Shown here: in pieces, positions 17,009-25,107 of the stretch
Layout of the letters: the number at the start of each line of letters is the position of its first letter
Numbering within the stretch: the first letter of the stretch is position 1
From: Rhodobacter sp.
GTDB lineage: Bacteria > Pseudomonadota > Alphaproteobacteria > Rhodobacterales > Rhodobacteraceae
Assembly: GCA_027489175.1 (NCBI GenBank)
Contig: JAIYAE010000020.1
Coordinates: forward strand, 1-64,000
Direction: 5' to 3'
DNA: 64,000 nt
Notes under the pieces: generated by a model
The model's input: the letters and a program-made list of their open reading frames with translations, nothing else
Database searches by the model: none
What the model was told of the DNA's origin: nothing
Made by a program: the position numbers and the translations under genes

Positions 17009-18109
17009 TCATCCCGCAACTGCGGCCTTCAGGTCCGAAAACATCGCCGCCATTCCGGCTTCGGTCGCCGGGCAAAGGCCCCGTTCGGTCAAGAGCCCCG
17101 TCACCAGTTCCGCAGGCGTCACGTCAAAGGCCGGGTTCCGCGCGGTGGTGCCGTCAGGGGAAATCTGGACGCTTTCGATCCGCCCATCCTTCGTGCGGCC
17201 CTGCACAAGGGTGACCTCTGCCCCGTTCCGCTCCTCAATCGGGATTTCGCGCACCCCGTCATGCACCCGCCAGTCGATGGTGGGTGACGGCAGCGCCACG
17301 TAGAACGGCACGCCATTCGCGCGTGCCGCCAGAGCCTTCAGGTAGGTCCCGATCTTGTTGCACACATCGCCCCGCGCGGTGGTACGGTCGGTGCCGACGA
17401 TGACCATGTCCACCTCGCCATGCTGCATCAGATGGCCGCCAGCATTGTCGACGATCAGGTCATGCGGGATGCCGTGGCTGTTCAGCTCCCACGCGGTCAG
17501 CTGCGCGCCCTGGTTGCGGGGGCGGGTCTCGTCGACAAAGACATGCACCGGGATGCCCGCCGCATCGGCATGGTAAATCGGGCTGGTCGCGGTGCCCCAG
17601 TCCACGGTCGCAAGCCAGCCCGCGTTGCAATGGGTCAGGATGTTGACCGGCCCCGACTTCCGCGCCGCAATCGCCTTGATGATCTCCAGCCCGTGCAGGC
17701 CGATCTGGCGATTGATCTCCACATCCTCATCGCAAATCTCTGCCGCGCGCTTCGCCGCCGCCTCGGCCCGCAACGCCGGGGGCAGGGGGGACAGCACCCG
17801 CCGCATCTCATCCAGCGCCCAGCGCAGATTGATCGCGGTGGGGCGGGTGTCGTGCAGGATCTCCCACGTCTCCGCCAGTGACGGATCAGAAGGGTCCTGC
17901 GCCATTTGCACCGCCACCCCCCAGGCCGCCGTGGCGCCAATCAGCGGCGCGCCGCGCACCCACATGTCGCGGATCGCGGTGGCAAATTCGGCGCGGGTTC
18001 GCAGGGGGACGACGCGAAAGTCATGCGGCAGCCAGCGCTGGTCAATCACCTGCACCACGCCGTCAGCGTCCTGCCAGATGGTGCGGAAGGGGGTTCCGTC
18101 GATCTTCAC
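17009..18109 (-). CDS. mtnA: S-methyl-5-thioribose-1-phosphate isomerase
   Basis: 366 residues. [14 protein letters not shown] (51-64), [18 protein letters not shown] with Cys161, and [19 protein letters not shown] with Asp241 match the MtnA catalytic Cys/Asp pair (C160/D240 in the Bacillus enzyme). It converts the 1-phospho aldose (5-methylthioribose-1-phosphate, and in some bacteria 5-deoxyribose-1-phosphate) to the ribulose-1-phosphate. Its ATG overlaps the mtnK stop by 4 nt, so the two are coupled. The downstream classical genes mtnB, mtnC, mtnD are not in the window. Confidence 0.95.
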   Translation of the reverse strand: MKIDGTPFRTIWQDADGVVQVIDQRWLPHDFRVVPLRTRAEFATAIRDMWVRGAPLIGATAAWGVAVQMAQDPSDPSLAETWEILHDTRPTAINLRWALDEMRRVLSPLPPALRAEAAAKRAAEICDEDVEINRQIGLHGLEIIKAIAARKSGPVNILTHCNAGWLATVDWGTATSPIYHADAAGIPVHVFVDETRPRNQGAQLTAWELNSHGIPHDLIVDNAGGHLMQHGEVDMVIVGTDRTTARGDVCNKIGTYLKALAARANGVPFYVALPSPTIDWRVHDGVREIPIEERNGAEVTLVQGRTKDGRIESVQISPDGTTARNPAFDVTPAELVTGLLTERGLCPATEAGMAAMFSDLKAAVAG

Positions 18110-19371
18110 AGGTGATCCTCCGTGTTCATCCGCCGCGCCATCGCGGTCAGCGCCGTGATTCCCGGCATCGAAGCTGCCCCGACCATCAGCTGCCGCCCCA
18201 TAGCCAGCGCCCGCGCCTCACAGGCCGCGCGGCGACCCTCATCCGCGATCTTCTCAAAGTCGGCGTTGTGGGCCAGGCCAAGGATACGCCGGTGCATTTC
18301 CACCCCACAGAACCCGACCGCATCGACCCAGATCCGCCCGATCACATCCGACAGCGCCTGTTCGGACGCCAGCGCATGCCCCTGATCCTCATAAAGGCTC
18401 GCCTGATACAGGATCCCCCGCCGTTCGGTCCGCCAGAGGTGCGAGAATTCAGCAGCAAACGTCTCCCAGATCCCTTCCACGACCGACAAAAGCCAGTCCT
18501 GCTGGCCTGCGCGGTCACCGGGGGCGGCCTCATGCCCCGGCTGGGACAAATGCGCCATCAGGAAGTTGGCGATCAGCATGCCGACGTCAAAGCCGATGGG
18601 GCCGTAGGTAGCAAACTCGGGGTCGATGACCTTGGTCTCAGTATCCGTCACCATGATCGACCCGGTATGCAGGTCACCATGCAGCATGGTTTCGGCCCGG
18701 CTGGTGAAGGCCATCTTCAGATGCTGCGCTGCAACCTTCAGCGACAGATCCGCCCGCAACCGCGCGACCATCTCCTCCAGCCCCGGGGTATGCCGGTTCA
18801 TCGGCGCGTCGAAATAGGGGTCGGAGAACACCAGGTTCTCCGTGATATCGCACAGCGCCACGTTGCCCGCGAACAGCGCAAGGTCCGCCTTCCGCGCCGC
18901 TGCGGTCATCGAAAGGTCCGACCCTCGGAACAACGTCCGCGCGCAGAACTGGCCCAGCCGCGTGGCCAGCCCCTCCACCCGCCGCGCTTCAACCAGCGCA
19001 TGGCGGAGGATGACGTGGGGCGTCAGATACTCCATCACCACGATCGCCTGCACCTCGTCGAAGTGCCAGACGGACGGGACAGACCCCGGATCGCGCGCCT
19101 CTTGCCGGATCAAGGCGTTGTATTCAAAGAACGACCGACTCAGCGGCAAGGGCCAGCTTTCGCCCACAAGCCGCACGTAAGGAAGCGCCTGCTTCACCAC
19201 CGCCGACCCGGCCGATCCGGTGACGATGAACACCAGGTTCAGGTTGCCATCCCCCACCTCACGCACCTGCCAACTGGCGGCAGGACCCACCCGGTCCCGC
19301 AGGACGGCAAGCCCCCCCAGCCGGTCCGGCAGCGTTGCCGGTGACAGCGCGACATAGCCTTGCGCGGTCAT
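18106..19371 (-). CDS. mtnK: S-methyl-5-thioribose kinase
   Basis: 421 residues. A choline-kinase-like fold with DGNLNLVF (ATP-loop, 41-48), [11 protein letters not shown] (hinge), [10 protein letters not shown] (231-240, catalytic) and [13 protein letters not shown] (250-262, metal) are the exact MtnK signatures. It phosphorylates C1 of 5-methylthioribose (or 5-deoxyribose) with ATP. GGAGGATCAA precedes the ATG. A kinase rather than the MtnP phosphorylase implies the free sugar is the substrate, which fits the sugar ABC importer transcribed divergently from it. Confidence 0.95.
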   Translation of the reverse strand: MTAQGYVALSPATLPDRLGGLAVLRDRVGPAASWQVREVGDGNLNLVFIVTGSAGSAVVKQALPYVRLVGESWPLPLSRSFFEYNALIRQEARDPGSVPSVWHFDEVQAIVVMEYLTPHVILRHALVEARRVEGLATRLGQFCARTLFRGSDLSMTAAARKADLALFAGNVALCDITENLVFSDPYFDAPMNRHTPGLEEMVARLRADLSLKVAAQHLKMAFTSRAETMLHGDLHTGSIMVTDTETKVIDPEFATYGPIGFDVGMLIANFLMAHLSQPGHEAAPGDRAGQQDWLLSVVEGIWETFAAEFSHLWRTERRGILYQASLYEDQGHALASEQALSDVIGRIWVDAVGFCGVEMHRRILGLAHNADFEKIADEGRRAACEARALAMGRQLMVGAASMPGITALTAMARRMNTEDHL

Positions 19372-19420
19372 TTGATCCTCCCTGATCCGTCCCTTGGGGA
19401 AAGGATTTCCAAAAATATGG

Positions 19421-19446
19421 CATATGTCAAATTATATTGACAAATG
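19421..19446. promoter_or_regulatory. 26-bp palindromic operator between mtnK and the ABC importer
   Basis: CATATGTCAA (19421-19430), six A/T bases, then TTGACAAATG (19437-19446), which is an inverted repeat of CATWTGTCAA. It sits in the 115-bp divergent promoter between mtnK and the importer ATPase gene. The right half contains a TTGACA that could be the -35 box of the importer transcript, so binding would occlude polymerase. The box is shared with 15981-16001. Confidence 0.65.
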
Positions 19447-19486
19447 ATGATCGGCAGATAGCGTATGGCCTTGGGAGCGAGGATCA

Positions 19487-21004
19487 ATGACACGCCAGGC
19501 CATCACCATCCGTGGGCTGACCAAGGCTTTTGGCCGCAATGCCGTCTTGCGCGGAGTGGATCTCGACCTGCCCGCCGGGCAGGTGACCGTGCTTATGGGC
19601 GCGAATGGCGCGGGCAAATCCACGCTGGTCAAGGTTCTATGCGGCGTGCACCGGGCGGATGCCGGGCAGGTGCTGCTGGACGACAAGCCTTTCGCCCCCG
19701 AAGGCCCGGCGCAGGCGTTGCGGTCGGGGGTGGTGACGGTTCACCAGAACATCAATGACGGCGTGGTGCCGGGGCTTGATGTGGCCTCGAACCTGCTGCT
19801 CGACTCGCTGGCCGAAGGTGGCAGCCTGTTCCTGAACGTGCGCCGCATGCGCGAAGACGCGCGCCGCATCGCCGCCGCCGTGGGGCTGGAGGTTGACGTC
19901 ACCCGCCCCGTCGCCGGTCTGCCGCTGGCCGACCGTCAGCTTGTCGCCATCGCCCGCGCCATGGCCCACAAGCCGCGCCTTTTGATCCTGGATGAACCCA
20001 CGTCGTCCCTGTCGATGGCCGAAGCGCAGCGGTTGTTCACCCTGATCGACCGGCTGCGCGCCGAAGGGGTGGCGATCCTCTATATCTCGCACCGCATGTC
20101 CGACATTCGCCGTCTGGCCGACCGCATCATCTCCATGCGCGACGGGCAGGTGTCGGGGATCTTCGACAGCGCCCCGCTGGATTACTCCGGCGCCGTCCGC
20201 GTCATGCTGGGGCATGAGATTACTGAGGTGGACATCACCATCCCGCCCCCCGGCCCGGTGATGCTGCAAGCCACCGGCCTGCAGTTGAAGCCCGAGGCGC
20301 GGCCCTTCGACCTTTCCCTCCGCGCGAATGAAGTGGTGGCGATCACCGGCCTTGTCGGCTCCGGCAAATCCGCCCTCGCCTCGGTCCTCTTCGGGCTGGA
20401 AGCGCCGGTTGCCGGAAGCCTTACGTTGAACGGCACCCCCTACCTCCCCGCCAACCCCGCGCAAGCGGTTGCCGCCGGAGTGTTCCTTGCAGCAAAGGAC
20501 CGCCTGATCAACGCCGTGATCCCGGCCTTCGACATTCAGTCTAACCTCAGCCTGCCCTTCACCAAGAACCACTCCGGCCCGCTTGGCCTGATCCGCCGCA
20601 CGACTGAGCGTGCCGCCGCCACCCGCAGCATCGAAGCGATGGGCGTCGTCTGCCAAGGCCCGCGCGATGGCATCCTGACGCTGTCCGGCGGCAACCAGCA
20701 AAAGGTTGTCGTTGGCCGCTGGATGTCGCAGGCCAGCCGCCTTTTGATCCTGGATGAGCCGTTTCAGGGCGTTGATATCCAAGCCCGCCGCGACATCGGC
20801 CGCCGCATCCGTGACAGCGCCACCAACCGCGCCACGCTGGTCCTGTGCGCCGAGATTGACGAGGCGCTGGAAGTGGCCGACCGCATTCTGGTGATGAGCG
20901 AGCATACAATGGTCGGCGATCACCGGAATGAAGCCATCGACCTTGGCCGGCTGATGGCCCAGGTCGCGGGCAGCGTGGAAGACAGAATGGACATACCGGC
21001 ATGA
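19487..21004 (+). CDS. Ribose-type sugar ABC transporter, duplicated ATP-binding protein
   Basis: 505 residues with two ABC domains, as in RbsA/XylG. Domain 1 has Walker A GANGAGKST (about residue 37) and Walker B LLILDEPTSSLS with a degenerate signature (LPLADRQLVAIARAM). Domain 2 has GLVGSGKSAL, signature LSGGNQQK and LLILDEPFQGVD. It energises uptake through the permease encoded next (4-bp ATGA overlap). GGAGCGAGG precedes the ATG. Context with mtnK and mtnA suggests the ligand is 5-methylthioribose or a 5-deoxypentose rather than ribose. Confidence 0.93.
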   Translation: MTRQAITIRGLTKAFGRNAVLRGVDLDLPAGQVTVLMGANGAGKSTLVKVLCGVHRADAGQVLLDDKPFAPEGPAQALRSGVVTVHQNINDGVVPGLDVASNLLLDSLAEGGSLFLNVRRMREDARRIAAAVGLEVDVTRPVAGLPLADRQLVAIARAMAHKPRLLILDEPTSSLSMAEAQRLFTLIDRLRAEGVAILYISHRMSDIRRLADRIISMRDGQVSGIFDSAPLDYSGAVRVMLGHEITEVDITIPPPGPVMLQATGLQLKPEARPFDLSLRANEVVAITGLVGSGKSALASVLFGLEAPVAGSLTLNGTPYLPANPAQAVAAGVFLAAKDRLINAVIPAFDIQSNLSLPFTKNHSGPLGLIRRTTERAAATRSIEAMGVVCQGPRDGILTLSGGNQQKVVVGRWMSQASRLLILDEPFQGVDIQARRDIGRRIRDSATNRATLVLCAEIDEALEVADRILVMSEHTMVGDHRNEAIDLGRLMAQVAGSVEDRMDIPA

Positions 21005-22014
21005 AGACCTTCTCGCCCACCGAATTCGCCATCCGCTATGGTTTCCTTTTGCTGATGGCCGGGCTGATCGTGGTGTTCTCGGTCCTGAAGCCGGCGTTCA
21101 TGTCGCCGCAAAGCGCGGTGTTCATCCTGCAATCGGTGGCGATAACCGGTATCCTTGCGCTGGGCGTCACCGCGACGCTGGTGGTCGACGGCTTTGATCT
21201 GTCCATCGGGGCGGTGGCCACCTCGTCGCTGATGCTGTCGGCCTATGTGATGGTGATCTGGGAAATGGGGGCGGTCGCCGCCGTCGTTCTTTGCCTTGTA
21301 ATGGGCGCGGTGGTGGGGCTGATCAACGGGCTTCTCATCGTGAAGATGAAGGTGCCCGACCTTCTGGCCACGCTTGGGATGATGTTCCTGCTGGTGGGCC
21401 TCCAGCGCATCCCGACCGAAGGCAACTCCATCTCCACCGGCATGGTGTTAAGCGATGGGACCAACGCCACGGGCAGCTTTTCCGAAGGCTTCCTGATGCT
21501 GGGCCGCCACCGGATTGATTTCATCCTGCCTGACCTTGTGCCCTTGTCCGTGGTCTTTCTGGTCCTGATTGCCGTGCTGGTCTGGGGGTTTCTGGAACTG
21601 ACCCGGCATGGCCGCGTGATGTATGCCATCGGGTCGAACGCGCAGGCCGCAAGGCTGGCGGGGATCAACGTCGCGGGTTACCGGGTCTTGGCCTACATGA
21701 TCTCGGGCGTTCTCGCCTCGGTCGGTGGCATCCTGCTTTCCGCCCGGCTGGGACGTGGTGACGTCGCCTCGGGCAACAACCTCTTGCTCGACGCCGTAGC
21801 CGCCGCGCTGATCGGCTTTGCCGTCCTTGGCGCGGCCAAGCCCAACGCTTTCGGCACCGCCATCGGGGCCTTGTTCGTCGGCATCCTCTTGCAGGGCCTG
21901 ACGATGCTGAACGCCCCTTACTATACGCAGGATTTCATCAAGGGCGCGGTTCTTGTCGTCGCCCTTGTCTTCACTTTCGCGCTCTCTGGCCGTGCTGGCC
22001 GGGGGCGCGGCTGA
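21001..22014 (+). CDS. Ribose-type sugar ABC transporter, permease
   Basis: 337 residues, about nine to ten helices, RbsC-like. SVAITGILALGVTATLVVDGFDLSIGA and the IGSNAQAARLAGINV cytoplasmic loop are the conserved blocks of CUT2 permeases. It overlaps the ATPase gene by 4 nt, and the binding-protein gene follows after 69 bp. Confidence 0.93.
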   Translation: MKTFSPTEFAIRYGFLLLMAGLIVVFSVLKPAFMSPQSAVFILQSVAITGILALGVTATLVVDGFDLSIGAVATSSLMLSAYVMVIWEMGAVAAVVLCLVMGAVVGLINGLLIVKMKVPDLLATLGMMFLLVGLQRIPTEGNSISTGMVLSDGTNATGSFSEGFLMLGRHRIDFILPDLVPLSVVFLVLIAVLVWGFLELTRHGRVMYAIGSNAQAARLAGINVAGYRVLAYMISGVLASVGGILLSARLGRGDVASGNNLLLDAVAAALIGFAVLGAAKPNAFGTAIGALFVGILLQGLTMLNAPYYTQDFIKGAVLVVALVFTFALSGRAGRGRG

Positions 22015-22083
22015 ACGCCCCGGAGCGTCCCCCGCAGAAGGGACCACGGACCCATGACGACCTTGGAGAAAAGGGAGGAACCA

Positions 22084-23121
22084 ATGATCTCCAGACGCAC
22101 TTTCGCAGCCCTCGTGACCAGCGTGGCTTTCATGCCGACCCTCGGCCTCGCGCAAACCGCGCCCGCGCCATTTGATAACCCGGGTGAGGTGAACATCGCC
22201 CTCGTCCGCTATCTTTCGACCGGGGACTTCTTCCAGGCCTACCTGTCCGGCGTGGAAAAGCAGTCTGCCGCCCTTGGCATCAACCTGCAGGTCTTTGACA
22301 GCCGTCAGGACGCGGCCTTGCAGGCGGATATGGTGGATCAGGCTATCGCCCTTGGCGTAGACGGGATCATCATCCAGCACGGCCTGACCGAATCGATGAA
22401 GGAAGCCGCCCAGCGCGCGGTGGATGCGGGCATCAAGGTCGTGGCCTTTGACGTGAACGTCGAAAACCCGGCCATCCCGCAGGTCGAACAATCGGATGCC
22501 GCCTTGGCTCAGCTCGCGCTTGACCAGGCCATTGCCGACAACGGCACGGAATGGGTCGCGGGCTTCGTGCATGTGGCAGGTATCGCGCCCCTCGACCGCC
22601 GCGCCGCCGTCTGGGAAGAGGTGAAAGCCGCCAACCCCGGCATTCAGGAAGTCGCGATGTTCGGCACGCTCGACAACCCGATTGCCAACTCCGTCGCCAA
22701 CCAGGCCCGGTCGGTCCTGTCGGCCAACCCCAACATCCAGGTCATGTTCGCCCCCTATGACGAATTCGCCAAGGGCGTGAAGATCGCCGTGGATGAGGCG
22801 GGGATGTCTGGCCAAGTCTCGATCTACTCCGCCGACGTGTCCACCGCCGACATCGCGCTGATGCGTGAGGCCGGGTCGTCCTGGAAAGCCACCGCCGCCA
22901 CCAACCCCGCCGTTGTGGGTGAGGTGTCGGTGCGCACGCTTGCGCTTCTCCTGGCCGGGGAAGACCCCGGCGCATCGGTGATCGTCCCTCCGACGCTGAT
23001 CACCCAGGCCATGCTGAATGAGCTGAACATCACCAACATGGAAGAACTGGGCGCGAAATTGCCCGCCTTCGCCCATGCCGATGTGGCAATGGCCCCGTGG
23101 ATGACGCTGCCGCCACGCTGA
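22084..23121 (+). CDS. Sugar ABC transporter substrate-binding protein (CUT2, Tat-like signal)
   Basis: 345 residues from ATG 22084, with GGGAGG 6-11 nt upstream. MISRRTFAALVTSVAFMPTLGLA is a signal with a twin-arginine SRRTF motif, so Tat export is possible. The mature part is a type I periplasmic sugar-binding fold (ALGVDGIIIQHG, GIKVVAFDVNV, NIQVMFAPYDEFAKGV, VSIYSADVS). The acidic and aromatic residues of the hinge differ from ribose-binding protein as far as I can judge. It delivers the pathway substrate. Confidence 0.9.
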   Translation: MISRRTFAALVTSVAFMPTLGLAQTAPAPFDNPGEVNIALVRYLSTGDFFQAYLSGVEKQSAALGINLQVFDSRQDAALQADMVDQAIALGVDGIIIQHGLTESMKEAAQRAVDAGIKVVAFDVNVENPAIPQVEQSDAALAQLALDQAIADNGTEWVAGFVHVAGIAPLDRRAAVWEEVKAANPGIQEVAMFGTLDNPIANSVANQARSVLSANPNIQVMFAPYDEFAKGVKIAVDEAGMSGQVSIYSADVSTADIALMREAGSSWKATAATNPAVVGEVSVRTLALLLAGEDPGASVIVPPTLITQAMLNELNITNMEELGAKLPAFAHADVAMAPWMTLPPR

Positions 23122-23176
23122 CACCCTTGGTGGGCCGCATCCCAGCGGCCCACCACCACCGATGCAGGAGCCGCCC

Positions 23177-24106
23177 TTGCGCAACGAAAAATCGACCGAG
23201 GCCATCGCGCATGCCATCCGGTCCCGCGTCTTTGAACACACGATCCGCAACAACGGCGGCTACCTTTCGCAGGCCTGTTCGGCTGCCGAACAACTGGCTT
23301 TCTTGTATAACGAGGGCCTGAACCTCGGCCCCTCCACCATGCCGATGATCCCGCCGCCCTTCACCGGCGTCCCATCCGCCCAGAACCCCGACTACGTCAC
23401 CGGCGCCGGCTACAACGGCCCCTTTGACGCCGTGCACGACCGCCTTTTCATCGCCCCCGCCCACTACGCCCTCGTCGCCTATGCCTGCCTGATCGAGGTT
23501 GGCCGCATGGCGCCGGAGGGGTTGGAGATGTTCAACAAGGACGGCACCTCAGTTGAGATGATCGGCGCGGAACACTCCCCAGGGATGGAGGTGCACAACG
23601 GCACCCTCGGCATCGGCTTTTCCACCGCCGCGGGCCTTGCTTGGGGCCGCAAGCGCCTTGGCCACACGGGCCGCGTCTGTGTCTTCATGTCCGATGGTGA
23701 AGTGCAGGAGGGTCAAACGTGGGAAGCGGTTCAGGCCGCCGCCCACCACGGGATCGACAACCTTTGGGCCATTATGGACGTCAACCGCCAGCAATGCGAC
23801 GGTGCGATGGACGACGTGATGACCGTGGGCGACATCGCCACCAAGCTGCGCGATTTCGGCGCTGTGGTGGCTGAGGTTGACGCCCATGACCTGCCCGCGA
23901 TGCGCGCCGCTGCCGCCATCCCCCACCCTGGCCGCCCGTTGATCGTGCTGGCCCATTCCCGCCCCACCCAAGGCATGGAAAGCCTGATGAGCCGCTTTCC
24001 CCGCCTCCACTACGTCCGCTTCAAGTCGGACGAGGAACGCGCCCGCATGAATGTCGAAATCGCCGCCGAACTGGGCATTGCCCCGGTAAAGCTGGAGGCC
24101 CACTGA
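23177..24106 (+). CDS. Transketolase, N-terminal (TPP-binding) subunit
   Basis: 309 residues. A TTG start at 23177 is preferred over ATG 23162 because GGAG (23167-23170) sits 6 nt before it and nothing resembling a ribosome site precedes the ATG. HSPGMEVHNGTLGIGFSTAAGLAWG is the usual transketolase block, and FMSDGEVQEGQTWEA plus the later Asn (MDVNRQ) form the thiamine-diphosphate/Mg motif (GDGE replaced by SDGE). The protein holds only the N-terminal half; the other half is the next gene (TGATG overlap). Similar split transketolases act on unusual sugar phosphates such as apulose-4-phosphate. Confidence 0.9.
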   Translation: MRNEKSTEAIAHAIRSRVFEHTIRNNGGYLSQACSAAEQLAFLYNEGLNLGPSTMPMIPPPFTGVPSAQNPDYVTGAGYNGPFDAVHDRLFIAPAHYALVAYACLIEVGRMAPEGLEMFNKDGTSVEMIGAEHSPGMEVHNGTLGIGFSTAAGLAWGRKRLGHTGRVCVFMSDGEVQEGQTWEAVQAAAHHGIDNLWAIMDVNRQQCDGAMDDVMTVGDIATKLRDFGAVVAEVDAHDLPAMRAAAAIPHPGRPLIVLAHSRPTQGMESLMSRFPRLHYVRFKSDEERARMNVEIAAELGIAPVKLEAH

Positions 24107-25107
24107 TGCAAATGGTCAACCGCCCCTACGCCGCCGCGTTCGAAGCCTACGCCACCCAACACCCTGAGGTTCTGTGCCTCTCCGCCGACCTCACCTCGTC
24201 TTGCGAAATCGACGGCTTCCGCGACCGCCACCCAGATCAATTCCTGTCCCTCGGCATGGCCGAACAGAACATGCTCTCCTTCGCCGGAGGCCTTGGCCTC
24301 GCCGGCTTCCGCCCCTTCCTCCACTCCTTCGGCGTCTTCCTCTACCGCCGCCCCTATGACCAGCTGATGGCCTCCATCGCCTACCCGCGCCGCCGCGTGC
24401 GCCTTATGGGGTTCCTGCCCGGTGTCACCACCCCCGGCGGCATGACCCATCAGGCGATCGAGGATATCTCGGTCATGCGCACCATTCCCAACATGACCGT
24501 GCTGGAAGCGGGCGACGCGACCGAGGTGGAATCCATCGTGGCCGAGGCGGACACCGTCGATGGCCCCGTCTACTGCCGCATCCTGCGCGGTGCCGTTCCC
24601 CGCCTCTTCGACACGCCCCTGAAGATCGGCCAGATGCGCGTCCTGTCGGAAGGCGATGATGTCCTTGTCGTCACCGCCGGAATCACCACCGAAGAGGCGA
24701 TCCGCGCGCGTGGTGCCCTGTCCCGCGCCGGGGTTTCGGTGCGCCACCTGCACCTGAACACCCTGAAACCCTTCGACGCTGCCCAGATCGTGGCCCATGC
24801 CTCCTCCGTCCGCCACGGCGTCATCACCCTTGAAAACCACCTCGTCGCCGGGGGCATCGGGTCAATGGTGGCCGAGGCGCTGGCTGAGGCTGGCCTGCCT
24901 CGCCGCCTGATCCGCCTTGGCCTGCAGGACACCTACGCCCACGGCGGCTCACGCCCCTATCTCATGCGCCACTACGGGATGGATGCACTGTCCCTCGTCC
25001 GCGCGGTAGAGCGGTTGACGGGCCAGACCACCGGTATTGATGAGGCGGCGCTGGAGGGCGTGCGGATCGACGCCGTCCATTCGCTGGTCAAGGCCGAAGC
25101 TCTCTGA
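24106..25107 (+). CDS. Transketolase, C-terminal subunit
   Basis: 333 residues with the pyrimidine-binding domain (SLGMAEQNMLSFAGGLGLAG, whose Glu activates TPP, in the place of GIAEQNM) and the transketolase C-terminal domain (VVTAGITTEEAIRARGAL, VITLENHLVAGGIGSMVAEALAE). Together with the preceding subunit it should form an alpha2-beta2 enzyme that moves or cleaves two-carbon ketol units. Coupled upstream and downstream by TGATG overlaps, so stoichiometric expression with the RuBisCO-like protein is likely. Confidence 0.92.
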   Translation: MQMVNRPYAAAFEAYATQHPEVLCLSADLTSSCEIDGFRDRHPDQFLSLGMAEQNMLSFAGGLGLAGFRPFLHSFGVFLYRRPYDQLMASIAYPRRRVRLMGFLPGVTTPGGMTHQAIEDISVMRTIPNMTVLEAGDATEVESIVAEADTVDGPVYCRILRGAVPRLFDTPLKIGQMRVLSEGDDVLVVTAGITTEEAIRARGALSRAGVSVRHLHLNTLKPFDAAQIVAHASSVRHGVITLENHLVAGGIGSMVAEALAEAGLPRRLIRLGLQDTYAHGGSRPYLMRHYGMDALSLVRAVERLTGQTTGIDEAALEGVRIDAVHSLVKAEAL

